Shown: positions 47,260 through 61,306, counted from the stretch's first letter. The stretch is 64,000 nucleotides of DNA from Chaetorhynchus papuensis (GCA_013396525.1 VWYX01000831.1:310001-374000); one strand, 5' to 3'. A program made the numbers and translations. Notes: generated from the sequence alone by a model not told the origin.

Positions 47260-48500
47260 TGCTAATGCTTCCTGCTCCTCTCCTCAACCCTTCCTCCCAC
47301 TTTCACATTTCTCTCTTGGAGTCATAATGGGATCACTCATCAAGTTCTCTATAGCATCTGTAATGTCCCTTTTCTTCCCACAGTTCTGTCATATGCCTCT
47401 GATCAAAAAGTTGCTCCTCATCTGTTTTTCTCAGATGCTCAAAAGCATCTGAGTTTTCTCAAAATTCTTTTGCTTGTTACCAGGCCCTCATGCTCTTTCA
47501 TCTACTGACCTACCTGCGACATAAGGTTTTCTCTTCCCTTATTTGTCTATTTAATCTCTCATTCCTCTGACAAGAGGCTCTTGTCCCTGGTAATACACTC
47601 ATGATTCATTGTAAAGAAAAAGTACTGCTAAACTCTCCATCTTCCTCTCTCCTTTCTCCCTCTCTATCCCCAAGACCATTGAGTATACAGATTGCTGTTT
47701 GTCCTCTGATTCTACACCTCCTCCAAAAAAGCATCTCAGCCTTCCTCTGAAACCATTCTTAACATAAATCCCACCTAGCCAAAGCTCATGGTCTACATTT
47801 TAACCTTTATTTTTCCTAGCCTGTGTGTCATCCACTTTTATTTATCCTGATGATCTTTTTCTTGAAAATTCATCTTTCCCTGACTTGTCTGCTTGATAAT
47901 CTCTGGCCTCCACCCAGACTTAACATAGAACATCTCCTTTAACTTGTCTTTTGGAAGAATCAACATTTTCCTCCTTGATCTTTCTTCAGGGATTCCGTGA
48001 CATTCTGCTTTTAGTCTTGGAATCTTCTCCTACTTTGTGGTTTTCTGCAGGGCAGTTTGTCCACAATGCAAATTGAATTATTGTTTATTGACCAATGGTT
48101 TCTCTGTTCTAGGTATGGCTCCTCTGTACATCATGAAATTTTATAGTAACTTTGTTATATACTAATTGAGGAAATCTGCATTTAGTTGAAGCTCAGCTTT
48201 ACCAAACTTTTATCCCCAAGCCATTACTACTGCCACTCTCTAAAGGCAAAACCATTTTTCTGCCTGTCAGTCAGGCAAGTTCTTGTGTAACCTTTGACCT
48301 TCTCTGTTGGAAGTCACAACACAGCAATGTCTAAATTTTGCAAATTCTTTCTGTAGCGTGTCTTTGAAATACAGAATATATTACCATTCCAACCACCTAA
48401 AGTGATTTCTACGTTTCAGCCATTTTGTTTATTATTGCAATGTCATTCTCAGAATGCTCTTATGAATTTCATTTTCCATATGGTACCAGGTACAGGTTTT
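47260..48500 (+). mobile_element. Probable ancient non-LTR retrotransposon remnant (L3/CR1-like)
   Basis: The segment is C/T-rich on the plus strand over more than 1 kb, unlike its surroundings. It has short stretches that resemble decayed reverse-transcriptase wording of L3/CR1-type elements. A GFRD-like stretch near 47990 recalls the GFSDTALSWFSSYL region, and VYYCNVILRML near 48428-48462 recalls the LDYCNALL region of the same protein further downstream. The two occur in the expected order at a plausible distance. Frames are broken by many stops and shifts, so the element is long dead. The boundaries are rough. A chance pyrimidine-rich intron segment is the main alternative. Confidence 0.4.
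47430..47453. repeat. Perfect 10-bp-arm hairpin with paired E-boxes
   Basis: The arms CTCAGATGCT (47430-47439) and AGCATCTGAG (47444-47453) flank the loop CAAA. Each arm contains CAGATG/CATCTG, an E-box of the type bound by bHLH factors. The hairpin is too short for a typical microRNA precursor. It lies inside the proposed old retro-element. Confidence 0.8.
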
Positions 48501-49639
48501 CTGACTTTTTGTGTGATAAAATTCATACTTGTAGGGTATTCTCATAAACAGCTACAGGACTGGTTCATTAGCTTCCTTGAAATCTTTTATTACATTTCTG
48601 TTTTGCTATATTGCCTCACACAAAACTGGACAGCAGTTAAATTTCTGTACTGCGAAGATTGCTTCCGTTTTTCTGGCATGTACAGCTTCTGCCTGTAGTT
48701 CCCCAAGTCTCCATGGAGTGCATAGACGTGAGCCATCTTTTTATTCATTCTGTGCAGTGTTTTATGCGATTGCTTTTGGTTCGTGACAGTAGCTCCAATG
48801 CATTTTACCAATATAAATATGTTTGTTGTTGTTGTTAAAAATAACAGTAAGATGTAAGGAGTTAAGGGGTTAGTTGAGGAGATGTAAGTTGTTCCTCTCC
48901 CCATCACGTTGCATGAGAGATCCATACCCTCGATACTGGTGACAGTGGCTTCATGTGAGACACAGGATGACTTGAGGTGGAGCACTGCGTGGTACCAATG
49001 CTAGAACCAGGCTAGAATCAGGTCCTCTGATCTCATGCAAAAGGCAGTGTCTTCCTAGGTTTTGAGAAAGGGAGATGGAGGGATTAAGTCCTCTAGCCCA
49101 GATGTCTTGCACGCAGATTTTTAACTACTAGAATTTATTTGGGACATGGTGACATGGATCTGTATTCTGGAGCTGTTCTTCAGTTCCAAAAGAATGCTAC
49201 TGGTAGGATTCAGTCCTTCCCAAACAGGCTTTTGAAGTGTGATCCAGCCTCTCAGAATAGCCCATCCATCTCAGAAGCACAGATACCTCTCAGCATCACA
49301 TCTGCAGCATCTACCATCTCATGAAGCCCATGAGCATACATATCTTGTTGACATCTGAGGAAACATGATGACTATCAACAAAATGTAGGGCCTGTTATAC
49401 ACTGTATTGCTTCAAACACAATGAGGTTATTAAGGCTTAATTACATAAGAAACAGTATACATGTTGCGCAAGCTTGTAGAATGTCACTTGCAGAAGTTAG
49501 GCAAGATATAAGAGTTTCCTAAGTTTCTATTATAGTTTTATTTCCAGCAGTATTCTTTGACAAACTAAATAAATTACTGCATGTATTGGACCTCTGAGGC
49601 TTGGGGCAAAGAATGGAAAAATTATTTACAAAAGCTTGA

Positions 49640-50075
49640 AAATATTTAATCACTGGAGGCAGGGGGCAACTGTGTTTTAATTAGCGGTTCCTCAGGCCAT
49701 TGGCTGGCTGGAGGCTTTCTCAAACAACCACACAAATGCACTGAATAGCTGTTTGCCAGCCTTAGGGTCAGGCCTGAGATGAAACAGATAAGATAATTGG
49801 CTCTAATGAAATCCAGAAGGCCTTGGCTTTCTTGTTTGAGCTTGGATTTGAAAAGTGCGTGTGGAAGTGAGGCTTAATTCAAACCAGTCCTGAACTAGGC
49901 CCGTTTTTCAGTGACTTTGATATTGTTTGAAGTTCTGAAAGTGTTCGCCACACCACTAGCCTGCTGGGCTGGGCCTCCCCGGTCACCTTAATTACTGAGC
50001 TTTATTGCTGACTTTACTACACAGGAAAGGAGCCATTATATGTTCCATCAACATCAGCTCTCCTCAGATTGGAGG
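49640..50075. promoter_or_regulatory. Candidate conserved-noncoding/enhancer block
   Basis: This is a complex, non-repetitive segment with higher GC than its neighbours. It includes two TAATTA homeodomain cores (49678-49683 and 49989-49994), a double GATA site (AGATAAGATA, 49786-49795) and several GGCC/GCCAGC blocks. No open frame resembles a protein and no transposon features appear. Motif clustering like this is typical of developmental enhancers, and TWIST1 enhancers are known inside HDAC9 in mammals. Its function is inference and its conservation is untested. Confidence 0.3.
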
Positions 50076-51347
50076 AAAGGGCAGGGTGAAAGGCCACTGT
50101 AGGAAGGCAAAAACTTCACTTTGAGGTAGTCAGATCATTTACCCGTGTTAAATTTCACTGTGCTATGTGTGTACATTCCTCACAACACAGAAGCCCAATT
50201 TCCATTTTTTTTAGCAAGTGATTACTTTTCAAAACATTTTGTTTGTGTGTGATTAGCAGAAGGGTACATTTATTCTTAGAGGTGGAAAGAAAGCAAATTG
50301 TAACAAACGCCTAATTAATCATCACAGGGGAAAGAAATCTAGTTAAAAACTGTAATAAAGAGAAATTATTCTTAATGCTTCTTTGAAGTGGGAATAAGTG
50401 AGGAAACCCCTATGGTGTGTTTGCAGACCTGACACCCTACAGAACTGTGTCCTTACAGCCAGCCTGATATCTTCAGGGTAACTTGCAACGGGCTCTCCAA
50501 AAACAGAAAAGCTCCTGTGAAGTACTGCTAGGGCAAGCAACAATTGAGGTATTTTAGCAATGTTAGTTCTGAATTATTCTCTTCAGGATAACTGCTTTCA
50601 GAATTTGGTCCTAATCTCTTTAGCTGTTCCAGCTGGTGGTGCTGCTGGAAAAAGAAGAAGCTGAACTTCTGTGCGTGATTTGTTTTTCTGGTCTAGACAC
50701 TCTGTAGCAGGAGAGGTGTCTCTCAGGCTTCAATATCCATAGTCTGGGGCCACTGAGGTCCCTGGGAAGACTGCTGTCAGGAAACCTGGGACAGATCCTG
50801 CAACTGCTTAAATTAATATATTTACATATTAACTCATTAATAAGTCAATTAGGCTACTAGCCAGAGTAAAGTTACACGTGTGCATTCATGTTTGCAGGAT
50901 TGGGTCTCCTGAGACTAATGAAAGCATATAATATTGGCCGATTTGTGCCAGATCCCATATTACCCACACTAGCACTTAATAAAAGAAATACTGATGAAAA
51001 TTAGTTTCTAGTGGGACTGTAGTTCAGATCACGATAAGAAGCATTTTTTTTCAATGAGTTCAGGAGGCAAAGGACTGAAAAATCAGTCCTGCTAATGTCT
51101 ACTCTGTGAGATTTTATTTTGGATTTTTGTTTGTACATTTTTTGTGAAATTTTTCTTGGTTTTTTTGTTTATTTTCATGGAAATAGTGTTTCTGTTTTTC
51201 TTAAATCTTGAAAATGCCTGGGATTCCTTCATAAAAATTAGAATCATACATTCCATAGAGTATTGAGCCTTTTCCTTAAGGCAACATTGTTTCATAAAGA
51301 AGGCTTCTGTATATCGAGATGGTTCCACCTTGTGTTATTTTATAAAT

Positions 51348-51370
51348 AATCTAAATATATTATTTAGATT
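51348..51370. repeat. AT-rich inverted repeat, 10-bp arms
   Basis: The arms AATCTAAATA (51348-51357) and TATTTAGATT (51361-51370) flank TAT. TATAAAT copies lie on either side (51341-51347 and 51371-51377), which makes a compact symmetric AT-rich element extending to about 51405. Confidence 0.8.
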
Positions 51371-54300
51371 TATAAATAGATTTATAAATTATATAAGTAT
51401 ATAATATTTGTTAAAACACAAATTTTATGTATGTGTAGCTGAAAATTTTTTTACACAAAGAACTCATATTTAAGAACCCTGAAGGCTTCTTGTTTTCCTT
51501 CTCTTTCATATGACCTGTCACTTCAACATGTTTTATGTTAGTAGAGTGGCAAATTGGTTATATGCTTTAAAGAGAATCAGCAGGTTTTAATATTTTTATC
51601 ATCATTTTGTGAAATTTTAACCTGTTAAACTCATCGCCAGCATCACAGGGATCTGGTTATATCTCGATGTGTATTTTATTAGCACTAATGAATCTCTCTC
51701 TGAGCTGAGAAAATAGCTTTTCAAATCATCATAATTCATCACAATTATTGGAAAACAATAATTTCCCTTCTAATACAAAAGGTTGTTTTGTGAGAAAACA
51801 GTGGTTTAAGTATCATAGTGGGAGAGTATTAGGGTTCCTATAAGCAATATTTCCAGATGGGCAGACATTCTGATCTTTATTAAACATAAGCTTTTGTTTG
51901 CTCTCATTTTTTATAACGAAAAAAAAAAAGTCACAAATGTCCTTTTTGATACCGTGCTTCCTAAGAGGTAGTTTGGACTATTAATCATAGCCCATCATTA
52001 TAAATCATGATCCTTGTCTGACTGTACTTTCAGCTGCATTCACATTTTAGAGAGGCTAATGTGATTGAGAGGAGCATATATGATGGTATAATAATATTAT
52101 AATATATTGGAAAAGATTTTTTGACTGGCAGACGTGAGATTAGGTGATTTATTAGTGATTTAGTGGATACCTTGCACGTATGCCTAATAATCTTTTCAAC
52201 AGAAGAAATAAAATTATAAAATCTACTGGTGATTTAATTTGACCTTTGCACATCTGCCTACAGACTTTGTAAAGTTACACTTACATGGATGGTGTAAATC
52301 AAGCAGAGGATAGTGACTGAGGAAGCATTTTATTGCAGAAAAAATTCCCTGGATGCTTAAATCACTTATTTCCAAGGTTTCAAACAATGTTTTTAAGGTA
52401 GCAAAATGCTTATTAGTGAAAAGGGTCTTTTTTTCTTATGTGGTGAACGGGGGACTACACTGTTTCATAATTTGCACCTTGCTTACAATTGCTTCTAAAT
52501 CTGCAATTTAACAAAAGGAAGTCTAACAAAAATATTCACAAAGTAGCCATTATCTGATGTAATGGCGTGTGTGTATAGACCACACAGGAAATCCCTGGCT
52601 GAGAAAAGAGTAAATGTTGGGTTTCACTACTTTCACTAATTCTGTGGCTTTGCTGCCTCTTTAAAATGACAGATCTTAAAAAAATGGCTGTTAAATGTCC
52701 TCCTTGTATGTACCCATTTTCTCTCCTGTAAATGTTTTCAGATAGAAAATCCATCTGCTTTCCTTCTAAAATTTAAAAGCAGATTTTGATTCTGCTTTTC
52801 ATTATTCTTCCTTTGTATCATTTTAGAATATATAAAGAAGAGGGAAATTGAACCACTTGGGTTCAGTAAGTCACTTTTGGGTGCAATGACCACGACATAC
52901 ATTTTGGCAGGACTACGTTCTGTTGTTCATTACCTGGTTTGTTACACTCTTTGATAACAAGAGGGTAACTTAAAGATAAATGCCATAAAGAACATTTAAT
53001 TGGCTGCTTTAACTGCTTCTAAAATTATAAATGGCTTTCAGCTATCTTTTACCCTGGTAAAGATAGAGTTAATAAGGACATTACCTACCTGAGGTATATG
53101 CATGTGGCTCTTTAGCTGTACCTTTTCTTTGCTATACTCAGTAACAGCAGCAGGAATAATTCACTGCAGAGAACTTTCACAGAGGATGCCATAGATACAT
53201 AATTCTTTTGACTAAGGAATTCAACTGGGATACATTTCTCATACTGTGGCATATGCTATATTCTCATAGATTACTTTTGTGTGATGTGAGAGATCAAAGG
53301 ATTGTACTCCTATTTCCATGACTACAATAAACTTTAAAAGAACAAAAGGTAAAACTGGTGAATATCGCATAAAACCAATGGGAACTAATATGATTTGGAG
53401 AAAAGGACAATTAGAGGAAAAATGAGGACAGCATGCTTCTTTATTGTTCTTGGTTATAGTGTGAAGTCTTGCACCTGCTTGTTAACAAGGTCAGATTTAG
53501 GATTAAGAAGAATGGAGTGCTTTTAGTTGCATATTTTCTCCTAATAGCTCTGTTTCCTTAATTTAATTCATATGTACGGTATTCCGAAATAACTACACTG
53601 CTTGATAGTGCTGTAATAAAACACACAAATGGAAATACACACAAATACAATGTTTCTTTAAAAATTTAAAAGACTTCTATTGTATTGTATATATTATTGT
53701 GCTCAAAATATTTTTGTCAGAAGTGAAATTCAGTTCTAACTGTAACACGAAGCATTATTTTCTATTTGTAGTCAATCCCATCCTAGATGTCTTTAAAAAT
53801 GAACTAATAATTTACAAAACTTGAATTTAAAAACACATTTATTTTTAAATTGAATCTATTGTGTAACTACAATTTGTGGCATTTTAGGTTGTGTAAAGAT
53901 TGTGGAATTAACAAAGTGCTAAGTCCTGTATTGCCCATGCTGCTTGTGAATTCTATTATTCTTAGTAAACTCTAGATAATTATTGTTATAAGTTAGTAAA
54001 ATAGTATTAGCTGCCCAGATCAGACTATGACTCTGAAAAAGTAGCAATGTACAAGCTGTTGAGAGGAAACAGAAGGTTTAGCCTGCTGTGTAGAAATAAT
54101 TTACATTAATACCCTAAAGGAAAATGTGGAACGCAGCCATACATTTTCAGATCTTATTTCAAAAATTTGATTATACAGATGTGATTCAGTTCCCTATGTC
54201 TTTTCTGCTCTGAACATGAAGAGAGATGACTTTCTATTTGAAAAAAGAAGCTTAAGTTCGTCTGCTCTCTACCCAGGATACCTTCTCTGCCCCAGTACCC

Positions 54301-57300
54301 TAAGACTGGATGGAGAATAGTGTTAATGGAAGGCTTCCTAGAATGGTTTCTCTGTGGGAGCTTTTAGCTTGAATGACTGAATAATATTGAAGAAATTGTG
54401 ATTTTTGGCTTCTCATTTCACACTGGGTTATGGCTAAAAGCTACTATATAAACAGAGAGAAATTCAGGATCAAATTCAGAAATCCAACCGCATCCCTGCA
54501 ATGTAGGCGTCTGCCTGTCAGCGAGGTGTCTGCTTTCCCACTGTGCAGCTCTGGGTGATACAGCTCGGTAGGATCAGCCCAACTGAGACAGCTGTGTGGC
54601 TCACCCTTAACCAGGGGTATACACTGGTTGTCTGAATAACCTTCTAGATTTCACTGTCTCTACTCACTGGGACCTTGATTCGGTTCTCAAGACCTTACAA
54701 GTCATGGCACAGGAGATGCACTGGAGGAGCTGAGGTTTACTACTGTGGCTGACAGCTATAGCATAGGATCTCTGGGAGATTGTACCATTTTGAAGAGTCA
54801 GCACGTGGCCAGGAAGGGTTCCCCAAATTCCCAAAAGCCACTAGATATCTTTATGTAGGTAACTAAACTGAATCCTTTGCCTCCATGCAACACAATGGGA
54901 GTTTAGACCCTCAGCTCCCATAGAGACTCCTACAGTATACTGTTAGCTGTTGGCATCTGGATTTGCATGCTGTTCCTGGTTAAATGTATCTCCATTCTAG
55001 TCAATGTTTATTTACATACTTGAGGGAAAGTTCAGTTAATCACAGTTTTGTCCGTATATGGTTAGGGATATCCTAAGCCAGTGTTTCAGAGCATGCTTAT
55101 ACTTCTATACCTGCAAAGAAAGCGTAAACATGTCCAATCCAGCTTTAAGCTACCTATGCAATGGCTGAATGAACTACCCATGCTAATTGATTTTGTGTTA
55201 ACTGAACAGTGTCAAAACAAACACACACACACACTGTAAGTAGCTTATGTCTGTCCCCAAACTAATCTTTCAGGCTGGAAGAAGCTTTGTGGAGGCAAAT
55301 ATACTGTGCTGACATAAACTGCCTTTTCTTAGCAGTATGAAATAGCCTGTACAAAACTGAGTCCCTCTGACAAAAGTTTTTCAGTATCCACATTGACTCA
55401 TTTCAAAGCTACACATCTTTGCAACTAGCTGCGATATTCATTGTAGTCATATCCCTAGGCAAGGTCTCTCCTTCAGATTATTGATGAAGTGGGAGGTTGT
55501 ACACTTTCTGTTGTATCCTTGTATTGCACCTTCTGTAGTCAGGATTGTTGGCTGCACTTCGACCAAAATGCATGAGAGCAAGAACCTAGGATGAGGCTGT
55601 GTTTTAGTCAGGTTGTACTATATACTCCTGGAGGGACTACCTCTCAACAGGGACCCTTTCCAGAAATTTAGAGCTGGTAATATTTATGAGATTTCAGAGC
55701 AGTTGAAACACCGGCTAGAGATCTTTTAAATGGCTAAATTTCAATATACTCCCTAGGGAATTGGGATGGAGATAATTTCAGACCTGTCAGAGGAAGATCA
55801 GGCCTTAATTGTACTTCATTGTACTATAAAAAATGAGACCTCTCCACTAGATTTAAGAGCCTGTGGTATGATGTGATCTGTGTGAAATCTTCAGGGAACT
55901 CATCTGGGACCTTACAGAGTGTGTGAAATAAGCTTGTGTCACTAACAAAGGTAGAAATAGTCACACAAATGTGATGGTTTCTGTAACTGATCTTTTCTAA
56001 AAGTATCTCCAACTTGACAGGGAGCATCTTTTCAGTGTGATTTATTCTGTAATGTAGTACACTCCAGTGGCTGCCTTCCAAAAATGCTGTCTTAAGTATC
56101 TGCTTATGAACAGAGCAGCCCCAAATCACTCAGCTTCATGACTCCAGCATTTCACTGAAAGACGAACACTGCTTTGGCTGTGGCACAGATGCCAGCTTTT
56201 AGAGCAGAGCATCTCTGAAAGCATGAAGGACAAGTTACATCTTTCAGTAGCAGCTCTTGCTGTGACAGAGGTGCACGTTAAGCATCTCAGTTTTAAACAT
56301 TTTTCTAGTCTTCAAAAACGAGTTTGATATGTCATGGAATGACATGGAATAACACTGCTACTTTAATTTGTTAAAATGAAAATCAGCCAAATTCTGTCAG
56401 AGGGATAGTCCTTTCTCCAGGCTCTGATTCAAACCTTTCACAGTTTTCACAATCATAGGGAAAAGATAGAGACTGTACAATTTAGGCAACATGCACACTA
56501 CACCTCTAAACCTCATTTCTAACCTCTGGGAAGTTGTAGAAGTCTCTGGAGTTTCCAGAAATTTCATCCACAGCAGGACACTGATTTGTAGTGAGTTTTG
56601 TCTTCCACTCACACTGGAAAGAGCAAGAACGTTGCTATTTGTCCCTGCCTTGGACAGCATGAGGAGAAAGGCAGAGTCTGAGGAATGAAAGCTTTGACTG
56701 ATGCAGTTCTCTGCTGGCCCAAGGGCAGAGGTGTTAAGATAAACAGGGTTTTCCTACTTCAGGGATGTTTACTTGGAGGACATGCCTTTTAATATTACTG
56801 GAACCTGTCCCAAGGGAAAAGGACGTATCATAGGGGGCTTCACTGGAGTTGGTAGTTTAGTTAAGTGTCTAGCCAGTGATCCCAAGCCTGAGACAGAAAT
56901 GTGCAACTAATTCTGTGAATTATGCCAAATGCACCCTTTAAATGATGTACTTGATGCTGAGGTGATGGTCTTGTCTAAGTGTCTTTGGTGTTGTGTCTCC
57001 AGATGTGTCACAGAGATGGCAAGGTAAAATGCACAAATGTGAGAATTATGAAAGCCCAGGAAGTGAGACCATATGCTCACTTCTGGAAGATCAGTAACTT
57101 GCTCTACTGTTATGGACATTTGTGGAGAATTTTTCTTTACTAAGCAGGAAAACAAATAGCTTCAAGCCAGAAGTTTCTGACTGAATTAAATTTAAGGATT
57201 AATGATTTCTCTGATCATCAGTGGCTCGATTTCTGCTTTAGAACAGGGAGTTGTGACATTCATGTTGTCACAAAGATAGCTGTAGTGTACTAAGCCTCCA

Positions 57301-59218
57301 TGTTAAGCCATTTTCAGTGATGGAATAATGTATATATTTGGCTTGGGTTTCTAAAAGGTTTTAAATGCATATCTAACTTTTTTTTTTATGAGTGTTCTTC
57401 AGCAGATACAATAACATGCAAAAATAAAATATTTGGAGTTTCCCTTAAGAGGTTAATAAAGCAGGTAATATAATACTGTGCTAACCTGTGTGCAGGTAGG
57501 ACTCTAGGGAGTTACAGTTTTCTATGAAAAGCACAAATGGGTCCTGTAGAAATTTATGCTTCCAGGAATAACAGCACAAATTACCTTAGACAACATTCAG
57601 AGAAGTAAAATGCTTAGGTCAGTGAAGACATGCAGGATGGTCTTAAAAGTACATTAAAAGGAAAGCAGTTAAAGTTTGCAGGTCAAAAAAAGAAATTAAA
57701 GTGGTCAGCATCTCTCAGAATGAAGCTCTTGGGTCTCATACATTGTCTCCTCTTTAAGATAACTGGGAAGTAAAGGGGATAATAGAAGGCTGGACTAATA
57801 ATAATGAGCAAGCAGATGAGAGAAACCAGAGTAGAAAGAGAATGTACATGAGACAGAGTAGAAGAAAAGATGAGAGAAAACAGATGGAAGCCAAAAAGCC
57901 AATGAAGTGAGAGAGACAAGACTATAATGATTTGCACAAGATATAGTGGAACTACTCTGGATAAAACACTGAAAGAAACTTATAGCCTCAGTCCAACTCT
58001 GGAATAAAAAAAAAAGCCCAACCTTTAACAAGATTTTAAATGGGTTAAGGCAGAACTTTGTGAATCTTTTCATCCTGGAATTAGAAACAGAGATTCTATA
58101 ACACGATATTCTGATAGTATTGGTGACCTTGCATAGATTAGACTGAAATAAACATCAAAAAATTCACATTTACATGAACAAAACTTCAAAATACCTTGAG
58201 GTCTATTCCTTGCTAATATATATTTCCTTTTAAAGCTGTACAGAGCCTGCAACTGAATCTGTAACAAGTATGCATGTATCACAGGAATTGATAACAAGAA
58301 GGCATGTAAAACAAGTTAAATGAAAGCCAAGGCTGGAACACCATTTTTTTTCTCAAATTTAGGTGGTCTAATAATAATCTTCCTTCTCTCCATAGTAAAT
58401 CATTATTTACAATTATTTGGAATTGTGAATTAAAAAAATAATTCAAATGGAATTTTTAACTTACAGAAGGAGAATGTAGGAACTGTTCAAGGGAGCACAA
58501 ATCTGAAGAAACTGCTTATCACGATTTTGCTTCATTTGCAACTAGAAACGGAGCCAAATTAGAAGTTGCATGTGTACCCTGTAGCTGTTGAAACAACAGT
58601 GGTTTTCAATTCTAAATGCTCTTTAACTGTACAATATCTGCTTGTATTATCGAAATACTGAGTATTCTCAAATTGCAGAAGCTTCTTTAAACATTCTTGA
58701 GCTATATTAATCAACAGTTAGCAATCCTGCTCAAAGGAGATCTTAGATTACAAGCTAGAGTATTTCTAATTTGTTGGTTTAGTCACAGCTTTTTTTTCCT
58801 CATGATCAGACTAGGGTTCTTCTTTGGTGATTCAATGGAATTTAAAGAGAATGAAGTACAGCCAGAGGGAGATGAAAATATCAGCCTTGGCAGGATGAGC
58901 TTATTTTTAAGCACTCTTTTATCTTTGATACCCTCATCTCTATCAGTGTTTTTCTTGGTGAAGAAAGCACTGCAACGAGGTGATGGGAAAGATGGCTTAC
59001 TTTTTGTTGTAGCAAGTAAGATTTACCGGTTCTCATTCCACAGTCAAGTCTCTTCAAAGATAACTATTTCCTTCCTGACTGGGTTTTCACTCGGACTGAC
59101 AGGTTGCCAGTATTCCCAGTGTCAGAGCACCAACTGATGTGTGAGGTTGGAAGTAATTTTAATGATTTCCAATTAACAGCTCAGATTTTTTAGAATTCGA
59201 AGTGCAAAATAAAATTAA

Positions 59219-59236
59219 TAAATTGTTAACAATTTA
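59219..59236. repeat. 18-bp perfect palindrome with GTTAAC centre
   Basis: TAAATTGTTAACAATTTA is identical to its reverse complement. It contains ATTGTT and AACAAT, which are SOX-type cores in inverted orientation, and GTTAAC at the centre, as in HNF1-type sites. It lies in a very AT-rich stretch, so chance is a real alternative. Confidence 0.8.
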
Positions 59237-61304
59237 GCAGCTATGACATGAAATTTGAAATTATATTTTTGCTACTTTATTATATTTTTAAGTATAACTT
59301 GGGTAAATACTATAAAAAATACAAATTATTTATTTGACCCTTGAGGAAACTCATTGCAAAATTACTTGACTGATAGTGTCCATCAAGTGTGCAGAGCTGG
59401 ATAAAAAAAAGGAAAAAAGACATGAATTATCCCATAAGTGAGAAGACAAAAATTAAACTTTAGATATTATTTGATTATCTTATAAATTCAAAAAAGTCAG
59501 AAAGTGTTGAAATTAGAACTGCAGCTTGGGTGATTATATATACAGCTGTTTTGTACATACCCTTGACATTATACTAACATAGGATTCTCTTTTTTCTTCC
59601 AAAGAGTGAACTTTGTACAGCAACACAGTACAAAAAAATACAGATTTTAATAAGTAATTTTTTCCTTAGCTATTCATGCTGAAAGGCTGACAAATGCTTT
59701 TTGCTTAGGTGCCAAGAGTCTTCTAACCTTTCTTGAGGGGTCACAACTTAAAAATCTACTGGATCACCTCCCATGTATTAGCAATGATAAAAACTTCCTC
59801 CTATTCACTCACTGTAATTGCACAACTCCCTGTGACAGGTTTGGCAATTTCATGTTGGAAGAGTTATTTTAATGAAGAGGACATGAGAATAGTATGCCAA
59901 ATTTCTCAGCTGGTGTAAAATTCCATGTATTTAAATCTAGATTGGCAGCTGGAGTTGAAGAACTCACTGCCAAAAGGTTATTGTTCAGTGTTTTGGAGGC
60001 TGTTGGTAATCCAAAGGTAGCAGCATGAAAAGTGCTGATTTTAACTAGTCCCTTGAACAGTTTACAAGATCTGTTGGCAATTTTAAGTAAAGAAATGACA
60101 AAAGTATTTAATAAATTAATGGTAACTTAATTGCAGTAAGTACACTAAAGCTGACTGAAGTCAGATCCTTGTGTGAGGAATGATTGTGAAGTCCTGACGG
60201 GGTCTCTGAAATAGCTGGAAAGATAATGTTTTATTAAATATATTTTGGCCTCAGTAAGAGGTCCAGTTTTTGGACAGAGTGAAGAATTTGAATTACGTGA
60301 TACCTGTATATTGTGTCATCCAGATATCAAACCCGGAAGAACTATTTTATTTTATTTTTAAGTGAGGTTGATTCTAATGTACATTTTACTTAAATTCATT
60401 TCAATGTTTTCTGAAACTTCACAATTATTTTACCGATGTGTCCAGTCTAAGTTATTATATTATTTTGACTGTCACTCTGAGAGAGAAGTGCAATAAAAAT
60501 AAATCTAGAACTGGAAATCATGCTTAGGGATGTTTTTATTGCTAGATCCAACACTGTAAATTGAGATGGACATTGAAAGAAGGAACTCTGTGTTTCAGTT
60601 CATTCTTACATTTTCTTGAAATTATAATCAATATCAGTTTCCAAGACAACTAACTATATGAGGATGGACCAGCCAATAATGAGAAACAGCTTTCTTTTTT
60701 ATTGCTGTAGCATATGGTAGAAAAAGTCTTTTTTGTTTCATGCTCTTGAGGAGACCAGCCAATTTATCACTCCAAAGAGGATCCAAAAATTATTAAAGGA
60801 GGTGTGAGCACTTCAGTTTTTTAAGAGAAGGACAGGGACGTAAGTTCATTGGGGAAAGGCAGATTCAGAAACATCAAAATGTAATTTTTTAAATGCTTTT
60901 CAGTTAAATCCCAAACTTCACCTTGATTTTTTCTCAGTCGTTCTTCGGGGGTCCTGACAACATGACCAGTTGGTGCTTGTGATTGTATTGGCAAATGGAA
61001 TAGCAATGTGTCAATATGACTTTCTTGGGGTGAGTGGGATTGCCTTTCTGCTGTAAAATGCCTGGCACAGATAAAAGGCTTCGTCTGTATACACCACTGA
61101 AGGAGTTATGATTGATCTAGGACCACAAGGCTCTACAATTCTTTTGCAGATGTCAAATAAAATCTGTTAGGAGAAACATTGGTTCCATGAAGTCAATGGA
61201 AGCCTAATTAAAATATTAAATCACATTTCAGTGTATCTGCATTTTTCGTATTTTGTCTTTCAGTCTGAGATTCCAAGTGCTTTGCTGTTCACTATTCCTT
61301 CCTT

Positions 61305-61306
<2 letters not shown>

